From positions 1 to 64,000 of the forward strand of contig JAEWVC010000012.1 in assembly GCA_023459275.1 (NCBI GenBank): DNA of 64,000 nucleotides, read 5' to 3'. The position numbers were made by a program, and so were the translations under genes. Each line of letters starts with the position of its first letter. Positions within the stretch are counted from its first letter, which is position 1. Of this stretch, positions 14,732-22,568 are shown one piece after another. The notes beneath the pieces were generated by a model. It saw only the letters and a program-made list of their open reading frames with translations. It was not told where the DNA came from and did no database searches. The DNA is from Bacillota bacterium (GTDB taxonomy: Bacteria > Bacillota > Clostridia > Christensenellales > Aristaeellaceae).

Positions 14732-16245
14732 TCCCGATGGCGTGGATCTCCGGGACGAACCGGGCGATGACGACGAGCTTTTTGCAGTCCTGCTCCGCGC
14801 TTTCGATGATGTCGGAGAGCGCGTCCAGCTTGGCCGAGGAAACCTGCTCCACTTTCGGGGCATCGTCGCCGCCGAGGAATCCGCCCGTGAGCTGCGAGAG
14901 CCGCAAAAGCCGGGTCAGCACGTTGGTTACGGTCACGGTGTCGCCCGCCAGTTCCGCGTAGCTGTCCTTGACGAGTTGGCGGTAGGTTCGCATGGCGGCA
15001 GGCTCCAGGTCCACGCGCTGCACGATGTCCGTAGTGTCGGGGAGGTCCAGGCATTCGGCCTTTGTAGCCCGGAATGCGATGGAGTGCAGCCGCTCGGTAA
15101 ACTCCGGCTCCATCGACCGCTTCATGACGGGGGTGTGGTTGCCGTAGCCTGTCATGTCGAAGTAGCGGTTGCGGAACAGGTAGAAGCTCTGGCCGTACAC
15201 ACGGGGGTCGGCGAATTTGTACTGGCTGAACACGTCCACCGGCTTGTTCGTGATGACGGTGCCGGTGAGCAGCAGGCGGTATTTCGCCTTCGCGCCCAGC
15301 CGGTGCAGCGCCTTCGAGGCCGCAATGTTGTGGGTCTTGAGCTTGTGGCCCTCGTCCGCGATGATGAGGTCGGGTGCCCATTTGAGCAACTCGGCCTCCA
15401 GCCGCCACGCGCTTTCATAGTTCACCACGAGCACTTGGAGTGCTGCGCCGTTCATGTGCCGGATGGTATCGACCTTCCGGGCGGTGGTTCCTTCGAGCAT
15501 AGCCAGAGAGTAGTCGAAGGCGGCGAATTTGGCGAACTCGTCCTGCCACACGCCCAAGATGGACAGCGGCGCGACGATCAGCAGGCGTTGGATGCGCCCG
15601 GCGTTCCAGAGCGCGCCGGCGATGGCAATGGAGGTCAAAGTCTTGCCGGTGCCGTTCGACCCATTTCCATAAGGAGGGCTGCACCCTTACCCGTGGAAAC
15701 GTTCATCTGCATCACCACCTTTTCTACATGCATGCCATGCCGCATGCTCATTTTGTGAAGGGAACACCAGGAGGTTTTCCGGTGCGTTGTTCTTTTTGTT
15801 GCCGTCTATGTGATGCACGACCTCACCTGCTCTGAGGGGTCGGCCCAGCATCTGCTTGGCAACGACACGATGTTCATGGCGTCCGAGTCGTTTTGTATAG
15901 GTACGACCCTCGCCTGTACCGCGTAAGAGATTCCCGCGCCTGATCCTCGATTTCATGACGCCGCCAGGCTTGTTCATGGCGTTTTGCGTTTGGTTGAACT
16001 GATGTATTCGCTGTGCATTCCACTGGCGAAAATGAGTAAAGCAGCAGAAATTGTGCTCGTGCATTTCGCAAGCGGGTTTTTCGAAGAAATCTCCACACCA
16101 ATCGCATACCACCGCCTGCTTATGATGCATGTTGTCCATCTCCCTCGTCCAAACCGAAAACGCTAAGAACAAAGAGAAAAGCTTCGATTTGGTGTTCGTA
16201 GAGCTTCACCCGGACCGGGGGAGCCACGTTTTCGTTTGTACTCAT
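14724..16245 (-). pseudogene. Broken phage SNF2/DEAD-like helicase
   Basis: Remains of a phage SNF2-type helicase. The start (16245, MSTNENVAPPVRVKLYEHQ) has an AGAGGTGG site and reads to LDEGD. It is then cut by an HNH gene (15687-16139) and resumes as VSTGKGAALLMEMG. At Walker A about eight extra bases (near 15655-15662) throw GTGKTLTSIAIAGAL out of frame. The longest remaining part, from about 15660, has motifs Ia (LLIVAPLSILGVWQDEF), II (LIIADEGHKLK) and III (YRLLLTGTVITNK). The protein ends early as VPEIHAIGKM inside a 26-bp direct repeat, losing motifs V and VI. Three separate lesions make function very unlikely. Confidence 0.8.
15687..16139 (-). CDS. HNH homing endonuclease-like gene inside the helicase
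   Basis: A 150-residue HNH protein: an N-terminal zinc-binding part (CDWCGDFFEKPACEMHEHNFCCFTHF) and the nuclease motif RHEHRVVAKQMLGRPLRAGEVVHHIDGNKKNNAPENLLVF, ending HAAWHAC. The reading frame begins exactly where the helicase N-terminal part breaks off and ends just before the helicase resumes next to its Walker A motif. The insertion is almost entirely coding, so there is no room for a group I intron core. This makes it a free-standing gene that disrupted its host gene, not a spliced element. Confidence 0.75.
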   Translation of the reverse strand: MDNMHHKQAVVCDWCGDFFEKPACEMHEHNFCCFTHFRQWNAQRIHQFNQTQNAMNKPGGVMKSRIRRGNLLRGTGEGRTYTKRLGRHEHRVVAKQMLGRPLRAGEVVHHIDGNKKNNAPENLLVFPSQNEHAAWHACRKGGDADERFHG

Positions 16246-16342
16246 GGCTGTGCCACCTCTTGCTGCTCGACGATGTTCACCGAACCCACTGAGCCGCCCG
16301 GCATGCCGGTACGGTGCGGCACGGATGGGCATCTGTGTGTTG

Positions 16343-16708
16343 TTATCCCGCATCATCATCCTCCTGTAACGTTTGCCTGAACTTTGGTGAGCCATATTCA
16401 GCGAGCATCTCGCACAGGACTTTGGCTTGCTGCTCGTTGCCGATTGCCATCATCTGGGAGAGGATGCGCTGCTGCTCGCCCGAGAGGATGTTCCGGTGCG
16501 GATGGTACCAGTCCGCCACCTTCACGCAGCCCCCGTTTCCCTGTTGGGTTTCCAGAGGATAATCGACCGTGAGCGCTACGACGTCCCGCAGTACCGTGCG
16601 GATGGATACACCCAACTCCATCGCCAGATGCGGCGTTGTCTCGCTGCGGCGCGCGTTCAGAATTCGCATGATTTCAGCGCGTCGCTCGTTGGCGTTCAGG
16701 TCGATCAC
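16343..16708 (-). CDS. Helix-turn-helix regulator of the phage early region
   Basis: A 121-residue protein whose N terminus (ANERRAEIMRILNARRSETTPHLAMELGVSIRTVLRDVVAL) is a DeoR/HTH_11-type winged helix-turn-helix. The C-terminal half (SGEQQRILSQMMAIGNEQQAKVLCEMLAEYG) is helical. A GGAGGTGA site precedes the ATG. Such proteins are common upstream of phage helicase genes; the regulated target is unknown. A short frame ending at the helicase start (about 16242-16320) may be coupled to the helicase but is too weak to call. Confidence 0.65.
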   Translation of the reverse strand: MIDLNANERRAEIMRILNARRSETTPHLAMELGVSIRTVLRDVVALTVDYPLETQQGNGGCVKVADWYHPHRNILSGEQQRILSQMMAIGNEQQAKVLCEMLAEYGSPKFRQTLQEDDDAG

Positions 16709-16797
16709 CTCCTTTCCCTTGGCTCTGGGGCCATGTTACCGGTCAAACCTGACACCTTTTGTCAGGTTTGAGAAATTTGTCGAGGGATTTTTCAAAG

Positions 16798-16855
16798 AAA
16801 AAGGCCGGATGAACCTACTCCACCCGCACTGGGGTGTTTCGACATTCATCCGGCC
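16798..16855 (-). terminator. Rho-independent terminator, minus strand
   Basis: Perfect 11-bp inverted repeat GGCCGGATGAA (16803-16813) and TTCATCCGGCC (16845-16855). On the minus strand it is followed by TTTTTCTTT. It separates the Com-like gene from the HTH gene. Confidence 0.7.
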
Positions 16856-16931
16856 ATTTGGTCACTCGACGCGATGCGGTGCCTTTGCTCGGTATGATCC
16901 TATTTTTGTTATTCGGTGCCGACCGGCGGCC

Positions 16932-17111
16932 TTAACGGTTGCCCGAGGCCTTCCGCAAAACAGATTTTTCCGAACACGGAATAATCACCAGTTTGTGGCA
17001 GTTCGGACATTTAAGCGCTACCTCGACATCTTTGGGGAAAATCTTCGAGATGTCCAAAGCCCTTTTACCGCACTTCGGACAAACCAACTTGTTCCAGAGT
17101 GAATCACACAA
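16932..17111 (-). CDS. Com-like zinc-ribbon protein
   Basis: A 59-residue protein with paired CPKC and CPNC knuckles separated by about 23 residues: LVCPKCGKRALDISKIFP...VALKCPNCHKLVIIP. The spacing and the VIIP-type strand after the second pair resemble phage Mu Com, which activates translation of mom mRNA, and also Cys-rich KTR proteins. A Mom-like gene is present in this prophage at 8903. The TTG start at 17111 follows AAGGAAGGTGA; an ATG at 17153 is in frame but lies inside the preceding gene remnant. The Com role is inferred. Confidence 0.5.
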   Translation of the reverse strand: MCDSLWNKLVCPKCGKRALDISKIFPKDVEVALKCPNCHKLVIIPCSEKSVLRKASGNR

Positions 17112-17224
17112 AATCGTCACCTTCCTTGCTTTTGTTGGAGCCCCTCGCTTCAAGCATCATCTGCACAAATTCGGAGATGGCACCCCGATCCGCTGTGAAG
17201 TATCGCCTGGGCGGCTTCGCGCAT
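17104..17224 (-). pseudogene. Frameshifted small phage protein
   Basis: A strong site (AAAGGAGCTGGGATC) precedes an ATG at 17224 giving MREAA, but that frame soon fails. The neighbouring frame reads RYFTADRGAISEFVQMMLEARGSNK to a stop at 17104. Removing one C from the CCC run near 17210 joins them into MREAARRYFTADRG..., a sensible phage protein of about 39 residues. I infer a single-base insertion, or a sequencing error. It overlaps the start of the Com-like gene, so the two would be coupled. Confidence 0.55.
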
Positions 17225-17246
17225 GATCCCAGCTCCTTTCGTCTAT

Positions 17247-17375
17247 AACTTCCCACTTCCCAGGTATTTCCGTTGACAGGCGCTCTTTTCGGGAAGTATA
17301 ATTCAATCGAATTCACGGCACGCATGAATTCTACCAAGACACCCTCAAGCCTGTCAAGCCGGAGTGGGAAGTTGC
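17247..17375. promoter_or_regulatory. Probable repressor operator region
   Basis: Between the divergent Com-like and repressor genes the 11-mers AACTTCCCACT (17247-17257) and AGTGGGAAGTT (17365-17375) form a perfect inverted pair. A second ACTTCCCA half site follows the first directly, and GGGAAGT overlaps the -10 box of the repressor promoter. This layout suits autoregulation by the XRE repressor. Confidence 0.6.
17273..17302 (+). promoter_or_regulatory. Sigma-A promoter of the repressor gene
   Basis: Consensus TTGACA and TATAAT separated by 18 bases, about 100 bases before the repressor start. A GGGAAGT half operator touches the -10 box. Confidence 0.75.
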
Positions 17376-17400
17376 CAATTAATACTTGAGAGGAGCAATT

Positions 17401-17844
17401 ATGGATTTTGCGAAGAAGCTGATCGCCGCGCGGGAGAGAGCGAAACTCTCCATGACCGACCTTGGAGAGAGGGTGGGCGTGTCCAGGCGATCCATCTATT
17501 CTTACGAGAGCGGGAAGTCGGTTCCGCGCGAAAACATGCTGCGAAAACTGGCGAAAGCGCTCGGCGTGACCGCCGAGTACCTTACGACCGATGAATGCGA
17601 TGATCCCGAGCAGGGCCGTATTCGGGAAGAGAACGTGGACGCCGCGAGGGAGATGTTCGGCAGCAAGGGCGCAAGGGAAGCGGAAGAACTGCTCTCCCGC
17701 AACGTTGCGCTGCTCGCCGGGGGTTCTTTGGATCAGGAAGCCAAGGACGCATTCTTCGAGGCGATCATGACGGCTTATGTAACCTGCAAGAACGAGGCCA
17801 AGGCTAAATTCGGCCAGAAGAAGCCGGATGACCGTGCGGAGTAG
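17401..17844 (+). CDS. Prophage XRE-family repressor
   Basis: A 147-residue regulator with an N-terminal Cro/C1-type HTH (KLIAARERAKLSMTDLGERVGVSRRSIYSYESGKSVPRENMLRKLAKALGV) and a helical C-terminal region. It is followed by an ImmA/IrrE-type protease gene, the arrangement of repressor plus anti-repressor protease seen in ICEBs1 and many Bacillota prophages. The ATG at 17401 follows GAGAGGAG; an ATG five codons upstream lies within the site and is less likely. Operators and its own promoter are visible upstream. Confidence 0.85.
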   Translation: MDFAKKLIAARERAKLSMTDLGERVGVSRRSIYSYESGKSVPRENMLRKLAKALGVTAEYLTTDECDDPEQGRIREENVDAAREMFGSKGAREAEELLSRNVALLAGGSLDQEAKDAFFEAIMTAYVTCKNEAKAKFGQKKPDDRAE

Positions 17845-17883
17845 ATATTTCCCCACCGATTCAGAGAGGAGGCGTTTCGATTT

Positions 17884-18420
17884 ATGATGGAAACCATTGT
17901 GCGGGAAGTCGCAAGAGTCCAGAGGAAATATGATGAGGCCGATCCGCTCCGGCTCTGCAAGTCACTGGGGATCAAGGTTCTCTTTCTCAGCATGGGAAAA
18001 GCGGCCACGGACTGTAAGGGCTTCTATTTACGCAAGTTCCGTATCCCGGTCATTGTGGTCAACAGCGACCTGCCCGAGGACATCCGGCGGATCGTGCTGG
18101 CGCATGAGTTGGGCCATGCCGTTCTCCACGGGAACTTCCAGGGCGGGGCGGAGTTTCGCGATTTCGGCCTGTTCAACGATACATCCGTTCATGAATACGA
18201 GGCGAATCTGTTCGCCGCCGAATACCTGCTGGCCGACGAGGATGTGCTGGACATCTTGAGCAATGACACCATCTTCTTTGGCGCTGCCAGGGAACTGCGC
18301 GTTCCGCCCGAGCTACTGGATTTCAAATTCCGCATTCTCAAGCGGAAGGGCTACAGCGTCATGCCGCCGCTGATGGCGGGAAGCGGTTTTCTAAAAAATA
18401 TGGACTATCCGACGGAATAA
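17884..18420 (+). CDS. ImmA/IrrE-family metallopeptidase
   Basis: A 178-residue zinc protease with the motif VLAHELGHAVLHG (HExxH) and the downstream EYEANLFAAEYLL glutamate. In ICEBs1 the homologous ImmA cuts the repressor ImmR to induce the element, and the same is inferred here for the repressor encoded 40 bases upstream. The protein looks intact, so the immunity switch may be working although the structural genes are damaged. Confidence 0.88.
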   Translation: MMETIVREVARVQRKYDEADPLRLCKSLGIKVLFLSMGKAATDCKGFYLRKFRIPVIVVNSDLPEDIRRIVLAHELGHAVLHGNFQGGAEFRDFGLFNDTSVHEYEANLFAAEYLLADEDVLDILSNDTIFFGAARELRVPPELLDFKFRILKRKGYSVMPPLMAGSGFLKNMDYPTE

Positions 18421-18453
18421 CGGCGTTCCAGTTTTTACACGAGAGGTGATACC

Positions 18454-19542
18454 ATGCACGGCGATAACATCATCATGACGAAAGAGGAACGCGCGGCCAT
18501 GCTGGAGCGCGTGGAAGTCCTCCAGAAGGTCAAGGCGTTGCTCCTGATTCCCCGGCTTTTCATGGCGACCACGCAGCAGGTGGCGGATTTTTTTGAGGTG
18601 GAAGTTGATGCCGTCCGCAAATGCTATCAGAGAAACAGAGACGAGCTGGATGCAAACGGCACTGTTCTTTTGACGCTTTCTGAGGTAGACGAACGGACAG
18701 GACAAGATGTCCAGTCCGTCAAAATGAGGGCGAAGCGGCTGTATTGCGTGGACGACGTATATTTTGAGGCCAACAACTGCGCAACACGCATGTTCCCGCC
18801 GCGAGCCATTCTGAACATGGCGATGCTGCTCCCCAATTCCCGGGTGGCCAAGGAGGTGCGCAACCAGCTTCTGAACATCGCCGAAAACGCGTCACCTCAG
18901 GCTCGCGTTACGGAGATCGTGAACGAGCAGGAGATGCAGCTGGAGATCGGGAAGGCGTTTGCTTCCGGCGACATTATGGCGTTCGCACAGGCGGCGAAGA
19001 AGATGAACGACTTTCTGAACCGGCATCTTCTCGCGGCGCAGCAGCAGGTGACGGCCCTCTCTCAAAAAGCAGAACACCTGGAAACGACAAACCAGCAGTT
19101 GGCGGTGAAGAGCACCGCCCTGGAGGAGGCCAATAACTCCCTGAACGCGGTCAACGCCATGCTCGCGCAGAAGTCGCTCGTCTGGCCGCCGCGTGCCACG
19201 CTGAACGCCCTGATCCGGGCCATCGCGGTGGCGGCATTCGACCGGAAGTACTCGGTCGCCTGGGACAGATTCTATCGTGAATTGAAATACAGGGCGGGCA
19301 TTTATATTGAATCCCGATCGGCGGCCAAGCGCTCAGAGCGGGTGCTTGACGGCGTGAAAGATAAGGAATGGCCGAAGCTGCTGGAGGTCGCCGCGTCGCT
19401 CTGCTACGACTACTGCGTGGATGTCGTACATGCCACGAACGAGGAAACCGTCGCGGAATACCATCTGGACACCATCGAAACGGAGTATGGCGTCCGGTAC
19501 AATCGCGGCACGACTACGAGGAAGCTCAACGAGGTCGGATGA
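18454..19542 (+). CDS. Phage antirepressor-like protein
   Basis: A 362-residue protein. Residues about 30-115 form a DNA-binding-like domain (ATTQQVADFFEVEVDAVRKCYQRNRDEL), then a ramp of helices and a coiled coil (about 180-245: HLLAAQQQVTALSQKAEHLETTNQQLAVKSTALEEANNSL) and a C-terminal globular domain (WDRFYRELKYRAGIYIESR). This general plan, N-terminal recognition domain plus coiled coil plus C-terminal domain, is shared with phage antirepressors. Position after the immunity genes supports this. Exact family not certain. Confidence 0.6.
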   Translation: MHGDNIIMTKEERAAMLERVEVLQKVKALLLIPRLFMATTQQVADFFEVEVDAVRKCYQRNRDELDANGTVLLTLSEVDERTGQDVQSVKMRAKRLYCVDDVYFEANNCATRMFPPRAILNMAMLLPNSRVAKEVRNQLLNIAENASPQARVTEIVNEQEMQLEIGKAFASGDIMAFAQAAKKMNDFLNRHLLAAQQQVTALSQKAEHLETTNQQLAVKSTALEEANNSLNAVNAMLAQKSLVWPPRATLNALIRAIAVAAFDRKYSVAWDRFYRELKYRAGIYIESRSAAKRSERVLDGVKDKEWPKLLEVAASLCYDYCVDVVHATNEETVAEYHLDTIETEYGVRYNRGTTTRKLNEVG

Positions 19543-19694
19543 TCCCCGCGCCGCATAATCCGGGATGGCCCAACGCCCTCGGCAGCTTCATCAGCAGCCG
19601 AGGGCGTTCTTTGGACGCTTTTCTGACTTGATGATTATGTTCAAAACGCTAAGCTGTGACCACATCGAACATAATTTTCAAGGAGGAACCCACA

Positions 19695-20357
19695 ATGCTG
19701 AATATTTCCGAAATCGTAGCCAAGACCGAAGCCATGTTTGACCTTTTCAACGACCACTTCTACTTAGGCGAACTCCACCGCCCGGCCATCACAGTATCCC
19801 CGGACGGCGGGCACGGCGCATATGGCTGGTGCAGCGTATACGAAATCTGGCAGGGCAACGGCGAAGCGCACCGGGAGATCAACATCTGCGCCGAGTATAT
19901 CGACCGGCCCATCAGCGAGGTGGGCGCGACCATGCTCCACGAGATGGCGCACCTCTACGATTTGACGCACGACATCAAGGACGTGAGCAACAACGGTTAC
20001 TACCACAACATGAAATTCAAGGAGACGGCCGAGGCCCACGGCCTGCACATCGAGCAGCACGTCACCTACGGCTGGACGATCACGACGCTGGCCGAGGAAA
20101 CGGCGGCGTGGCTGGCCGCGCAGCCGGGCATGGAGGACATTGCCGCCAGCCGGAAGACGCTCTTGCAGATAACGACTACCTCGGGCGATAAGGAAGACGG
20201 CGAAGAGCCGACCACGACCACTATCCGGGGAGGTCGCCAGACCAGCAAGAATCGCAGCATCAAGTATGTCTGCCCGGTATGCGGCGCGATCATCCGGGCT
20301 ACAAAGCAGGTCAACGTAGTATGTGGCGATTGCAATGTACCATTTGAAAAGGCATAA
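19695..20357 (+). CDS. SprT-like zinc metalloprotease-domain protein
   Basis: A 220-residue protein with an SprT-like domain, including TMLHEMAHLYDLTHD (HExxH) and YYHNMKFKETAEAHGL, and a C-terminal zinc ribbon YVCPVCGAIIRATKQVNVVCGDC. Phage SprT-like proteins are related to the DNA-protein crosslink protease SprT/Spartan; their role in phages is unknown. The start is fixed by AAGGAGG before the ATG at 19695. It closes the plus-strand prophage block and is followed by a terminator. Confidence 0.8.
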   Translation: MLNISEIVAKTEAMFDLFNDHFYLGELHRPAITVSPDGGHGAYGWCSVYEIWQGNGEAHREINICAEYIDRPISEVGATMLHEMAHLYDLTHDIKDVSNNGYYHNMKFKETAEAHGLHIEQHVTYGWTITTLAEETAAWLAAQPGMEDIAASRKTLLQITTTSGDKEDGEEPTTTTIRGGRQTSKNRSIKYVCPVCGAIIRATKQVNVVCGDCNVPFEKA

Positions 20358-20362
20358 ACAAC

Positions 20363-20386
20363 AAAGCCCGGTAGCGCCGGGCTTTT
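20363..20386. terminator. Bidirectional terminator
   Basis: AAAGCCCGG, loop TAGCG, CCGGGCTTTT. Works after the SprT-like gene and, in reverse, after the broken minus-strand gene. Confidence 0.75.
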
Positions 20387-20391
20387 GCGTC

Positions 20392-20651
20392 CACTTGTCT
20401 ATTCGTCGATAGGCGTAAACAGCCGTCATCATTGACAAATGAATCGATTGCACGCCCACCCGATAACCGGAAAACCGACGCCAGGTCGGCTGGACGCTTT
20501 CACATTGCTGCAGCAATTCCGCCCGGTCCTCGGGGATTACAGCTTTAAGCTGCTCCTCGATCTCTACAATCCGATTCAAAATGCGGGCATAGTCCGTCCC
20601 GCGTTTATAAGCGTGCTCGGATAGAGATAAGTTTTCACTATACAAATCCAC
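20392..20651 (-). pseudogene. Frameshifted small phage protein
   Basis: From a GTG at 20651 the frame gives MDLYSENLSLSEHAYKRGTDYARILNRIVEIEEQL...LLQQCESVQ, which resembles a family of small uncharacterised Bacillota prophage proteins. After about 20494 this frame becomes unlikely and runs through a terminator. The -1 neighbour continues plausibly as DLASVFRLSGGRAIDSFVNDDGCL. One missing base would join them. I treat it as a broken gene near the prophage edge. Confidence 0.4.
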
Positions 20652-20813
20652 CAGTACATTTCACATAATACACACCTCAGACAGTAGCATACCGTATACC
20701 GAAAAGGAAGGGTCATTTTGCTGACCATTTGGGCCTTAAAAAACCCCATTGTATAAAAACTAGTTTTTCGGGCATGATAAATTTAAAAGAATAAAATTCA
20801 GGGGTTGTGCAAT

Positions 20814-22568
20814 ATGGATTTAAGAAACATAATAAATGGGCTTTTTATTTATAAAGAGCCAATGGAATATGATCGTTTTGAATTGCTTGAAGATGAGGCT
20901 GAGGATAAGGGTGAAGTCCAATCCAGTATCATGAGTGACAATGATGCCAAGAAAACTTATGTAGCCAAGCCCGAGAGCAAGCTGCGTACAATAATTTCCG
21001 GTTGGCGCCAAGGTACAACCGATGAGAAAGCCACACATAAAAAATCTAATGGTGCTAAGGTGGATAAAAAGCTTCAGACGAATCTCCAGAATATTAAACT
21101 TGAGTTTAATTCCCCTACCAATCAGGATGTGGTCATCCGAGAATTCAAAGTTATGCAGCAGAGTGACGCTTTTATAGTGTATATTGATGGAATGGCAGAC
21201 AAAAACACAATCAATGATTATATCCTGCGCCAGCTTTTGGAAAGGCATAATCCCTCTAATAACATCAGAACTAATATTGTGGATTATATTGCAAATAATC
21301 TTCTCGCCTCAAATCAAATAGTCAAGGAATCAGAATATAAAGAAATTGTCAAACAAGTTCTAAATGGCTTGACCGCTCTTTTTATCGATGATTGCGAACA
21401 GTGCATTCTGATTGAGAGTCGCGGATTTGATAAAAGAAGCGTAGCTCCGCCTTTAACTGAGACTGTTGTAAGGGGACCACAAGAAGCTTTTATCGAAAAT
21501 TTGCGCACCAACATTACATTGGTGCGCAGAATTATCCGAAATAAGGACCTTGTGACAGAAATGATACCCGTAGGCAACGAAAACAATATGACATGTGCCG
21601 TTTTATATATGAAGGGAATAGCAAATCCCAAGATTATTGAAGAAGTAAAACGAAGAATCTGCAGTATCGATTTGGATTTCGTTTCTACAGATGGCGTCCT
21701 GGATCAGCTTATAGAAGATCATCCTATGGCATTGTTCCCTCAGATATTAAGCACAGAAAGGCCCGATAGAACTGCATCGTTTTTAATAGAAGGCAAAGTT
21801 GCCATTATATGCGATGGTACGCCTTTTGCCAGCGTTGTTCCCGTTACATTTTTTCATATGTTTCATACTTCTGAGGATTACTCCCTTCGGTGGCAAGGCG
21901 GAACATTTTTAAGATTAGTAAGAGTGATTGCCGGTACTTTAGCAGTATTCTTGCCAGGTCTTTATGTTGCACTGATTTTATATCATCAAGAGATGATACC
22001 GGCAGAATTATTGGTTTCCCTTGCCAAGGCAAGAGAAAACATTCCATTTGCGACGATTACTGAACTATTGATGATGGAAATATCCTGGGAGCTTGTCCGT
22101 GAAGCTGGAGTGCGGGTACCCGGTGTTGTTGGGCAAACACTGGGCATTATCGGCGCCGTTATATTAGGGCAAGCTGCTGTCGCTGCAGGGTTGGTGAGCC
22201 CTATTCTCATAATTATCGTAGCAATCACGGGCATGGGCAACTTTGCGATTCCAAACTTTGGCCTGTCTTTTGGTATTCGGATTCTGCGGTTCGCATTTAT
22301 CCTTCTGGGTGCCATTGCAGGTTTTTATGGTATTGCCGCAGGTGTTTTTATATTTGGTGGTTTAGCCTGCTCGATGAAATCGTTCGGTGTGCCATATTTC
22401 AGTCCGATCGCTCCTAAAACAAAGACATCTCCTGATATTATTACAAGAATGCCCATCTGGTTGCAAAAAACGAGACCCGATGCAATTAACACCCAAAAAA
22501 GACAGAGGTCCGGCAAAGTTGTTCGAGGCTGGACAAAAGGCAGAAAGGGGACGGACGGCAATGATTAA
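20814..22568 (+). CDS. Spore germination protein, GerA-type A subunit
   Basis: A 584-residue GerA family protein, the A subunit of a germinant receptor in the spore inner membrane that binds nutrients and starts germination. The N-terminal soluble domain (IREFKVMQQSDAFIVYIDGMADK, then GVLDQLIEDHPMALFPQ and ERPDRTASFLIEGKVAIICDGTPFA) is followed by the membrane domain (DYSLRWQGGTFLRLVRVIAGTLAVFLPGLYVAL, EAGVRVPGVVGQTLGIIGAVILGQAAV). The first 100 residues are a polar extension. ATG at 20814 has AGGGG at a good distance. First gene of an AT-rich A-B-C operon; the next gene overlaps it by eight bases. Confidence 0.93.
   Translation: MDLRNIINGLFIYKEPMEYDRFELLEDEAEDKGEVQSSIMSDNDAKKTYVAKPESKLRTIISGWRQGTTDEKATHKKSNGAKVDKKLQTNLQNIKLEFNSPTNQDVVIREFKVMQQSDAFIVYIDGMADKNTINDYILRQLLERHNPSNNIRTNIVDYIANNLLASNQIVKESEYKEIVKQVLNGLTALFIDDCEQCILIESRGFDKRSVAPPLTETVVRGPQEAFIENLRTNITLVRRIIRNKDLVTEMIPVGNENNMTCAVLYMKGIANPKIIEEVKRRICSIDLDFVSTDGVLDQLIEDHPMALFPQILSTERPDRTASFLIEGKVAIICDGTPFASVVPVTFFHMFHTSEDYSLRWQGGTFLRLVRVIAGTLAVFLPGLYVALILYHQEMIPAELLVSLAKARENIPFATITELLMMEISWELVREAGVRVPGVVGQTLGIIGAVILGQAAVAAGLVSPILIIIVAITGMGNFAIPNFGLSFGIRILRFAFILLGAIAGFYGIAAGVFIFGGLACSMKSFGVPYFSPIAPKTKTSPDIITRMPIWLQKTRPDAINTQKRQRSGKVVRGWTKGRKGTDGND

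Noticed and set aside
15687..16139. Group I intron carrying the HNH gene in the helicase
   Set aside because: The insertion is almost wholly coding; there is no space for the intron core.
17104..17856. A 250-codon minus-strand frame opposite the repressor
   Set aside because: It is the shadow of the XRE repressor gene. Only its last 40 codons, in the intergenic region, look protein-like, and those are reported as the frameshifted small gene.
20652..20813. A sporulation (sigma-G) promoter before the germination operon
   Set aside because: A GCATG element is present near 20772, but no convincing -10 box at the right distance, so I do not list it as a feature.
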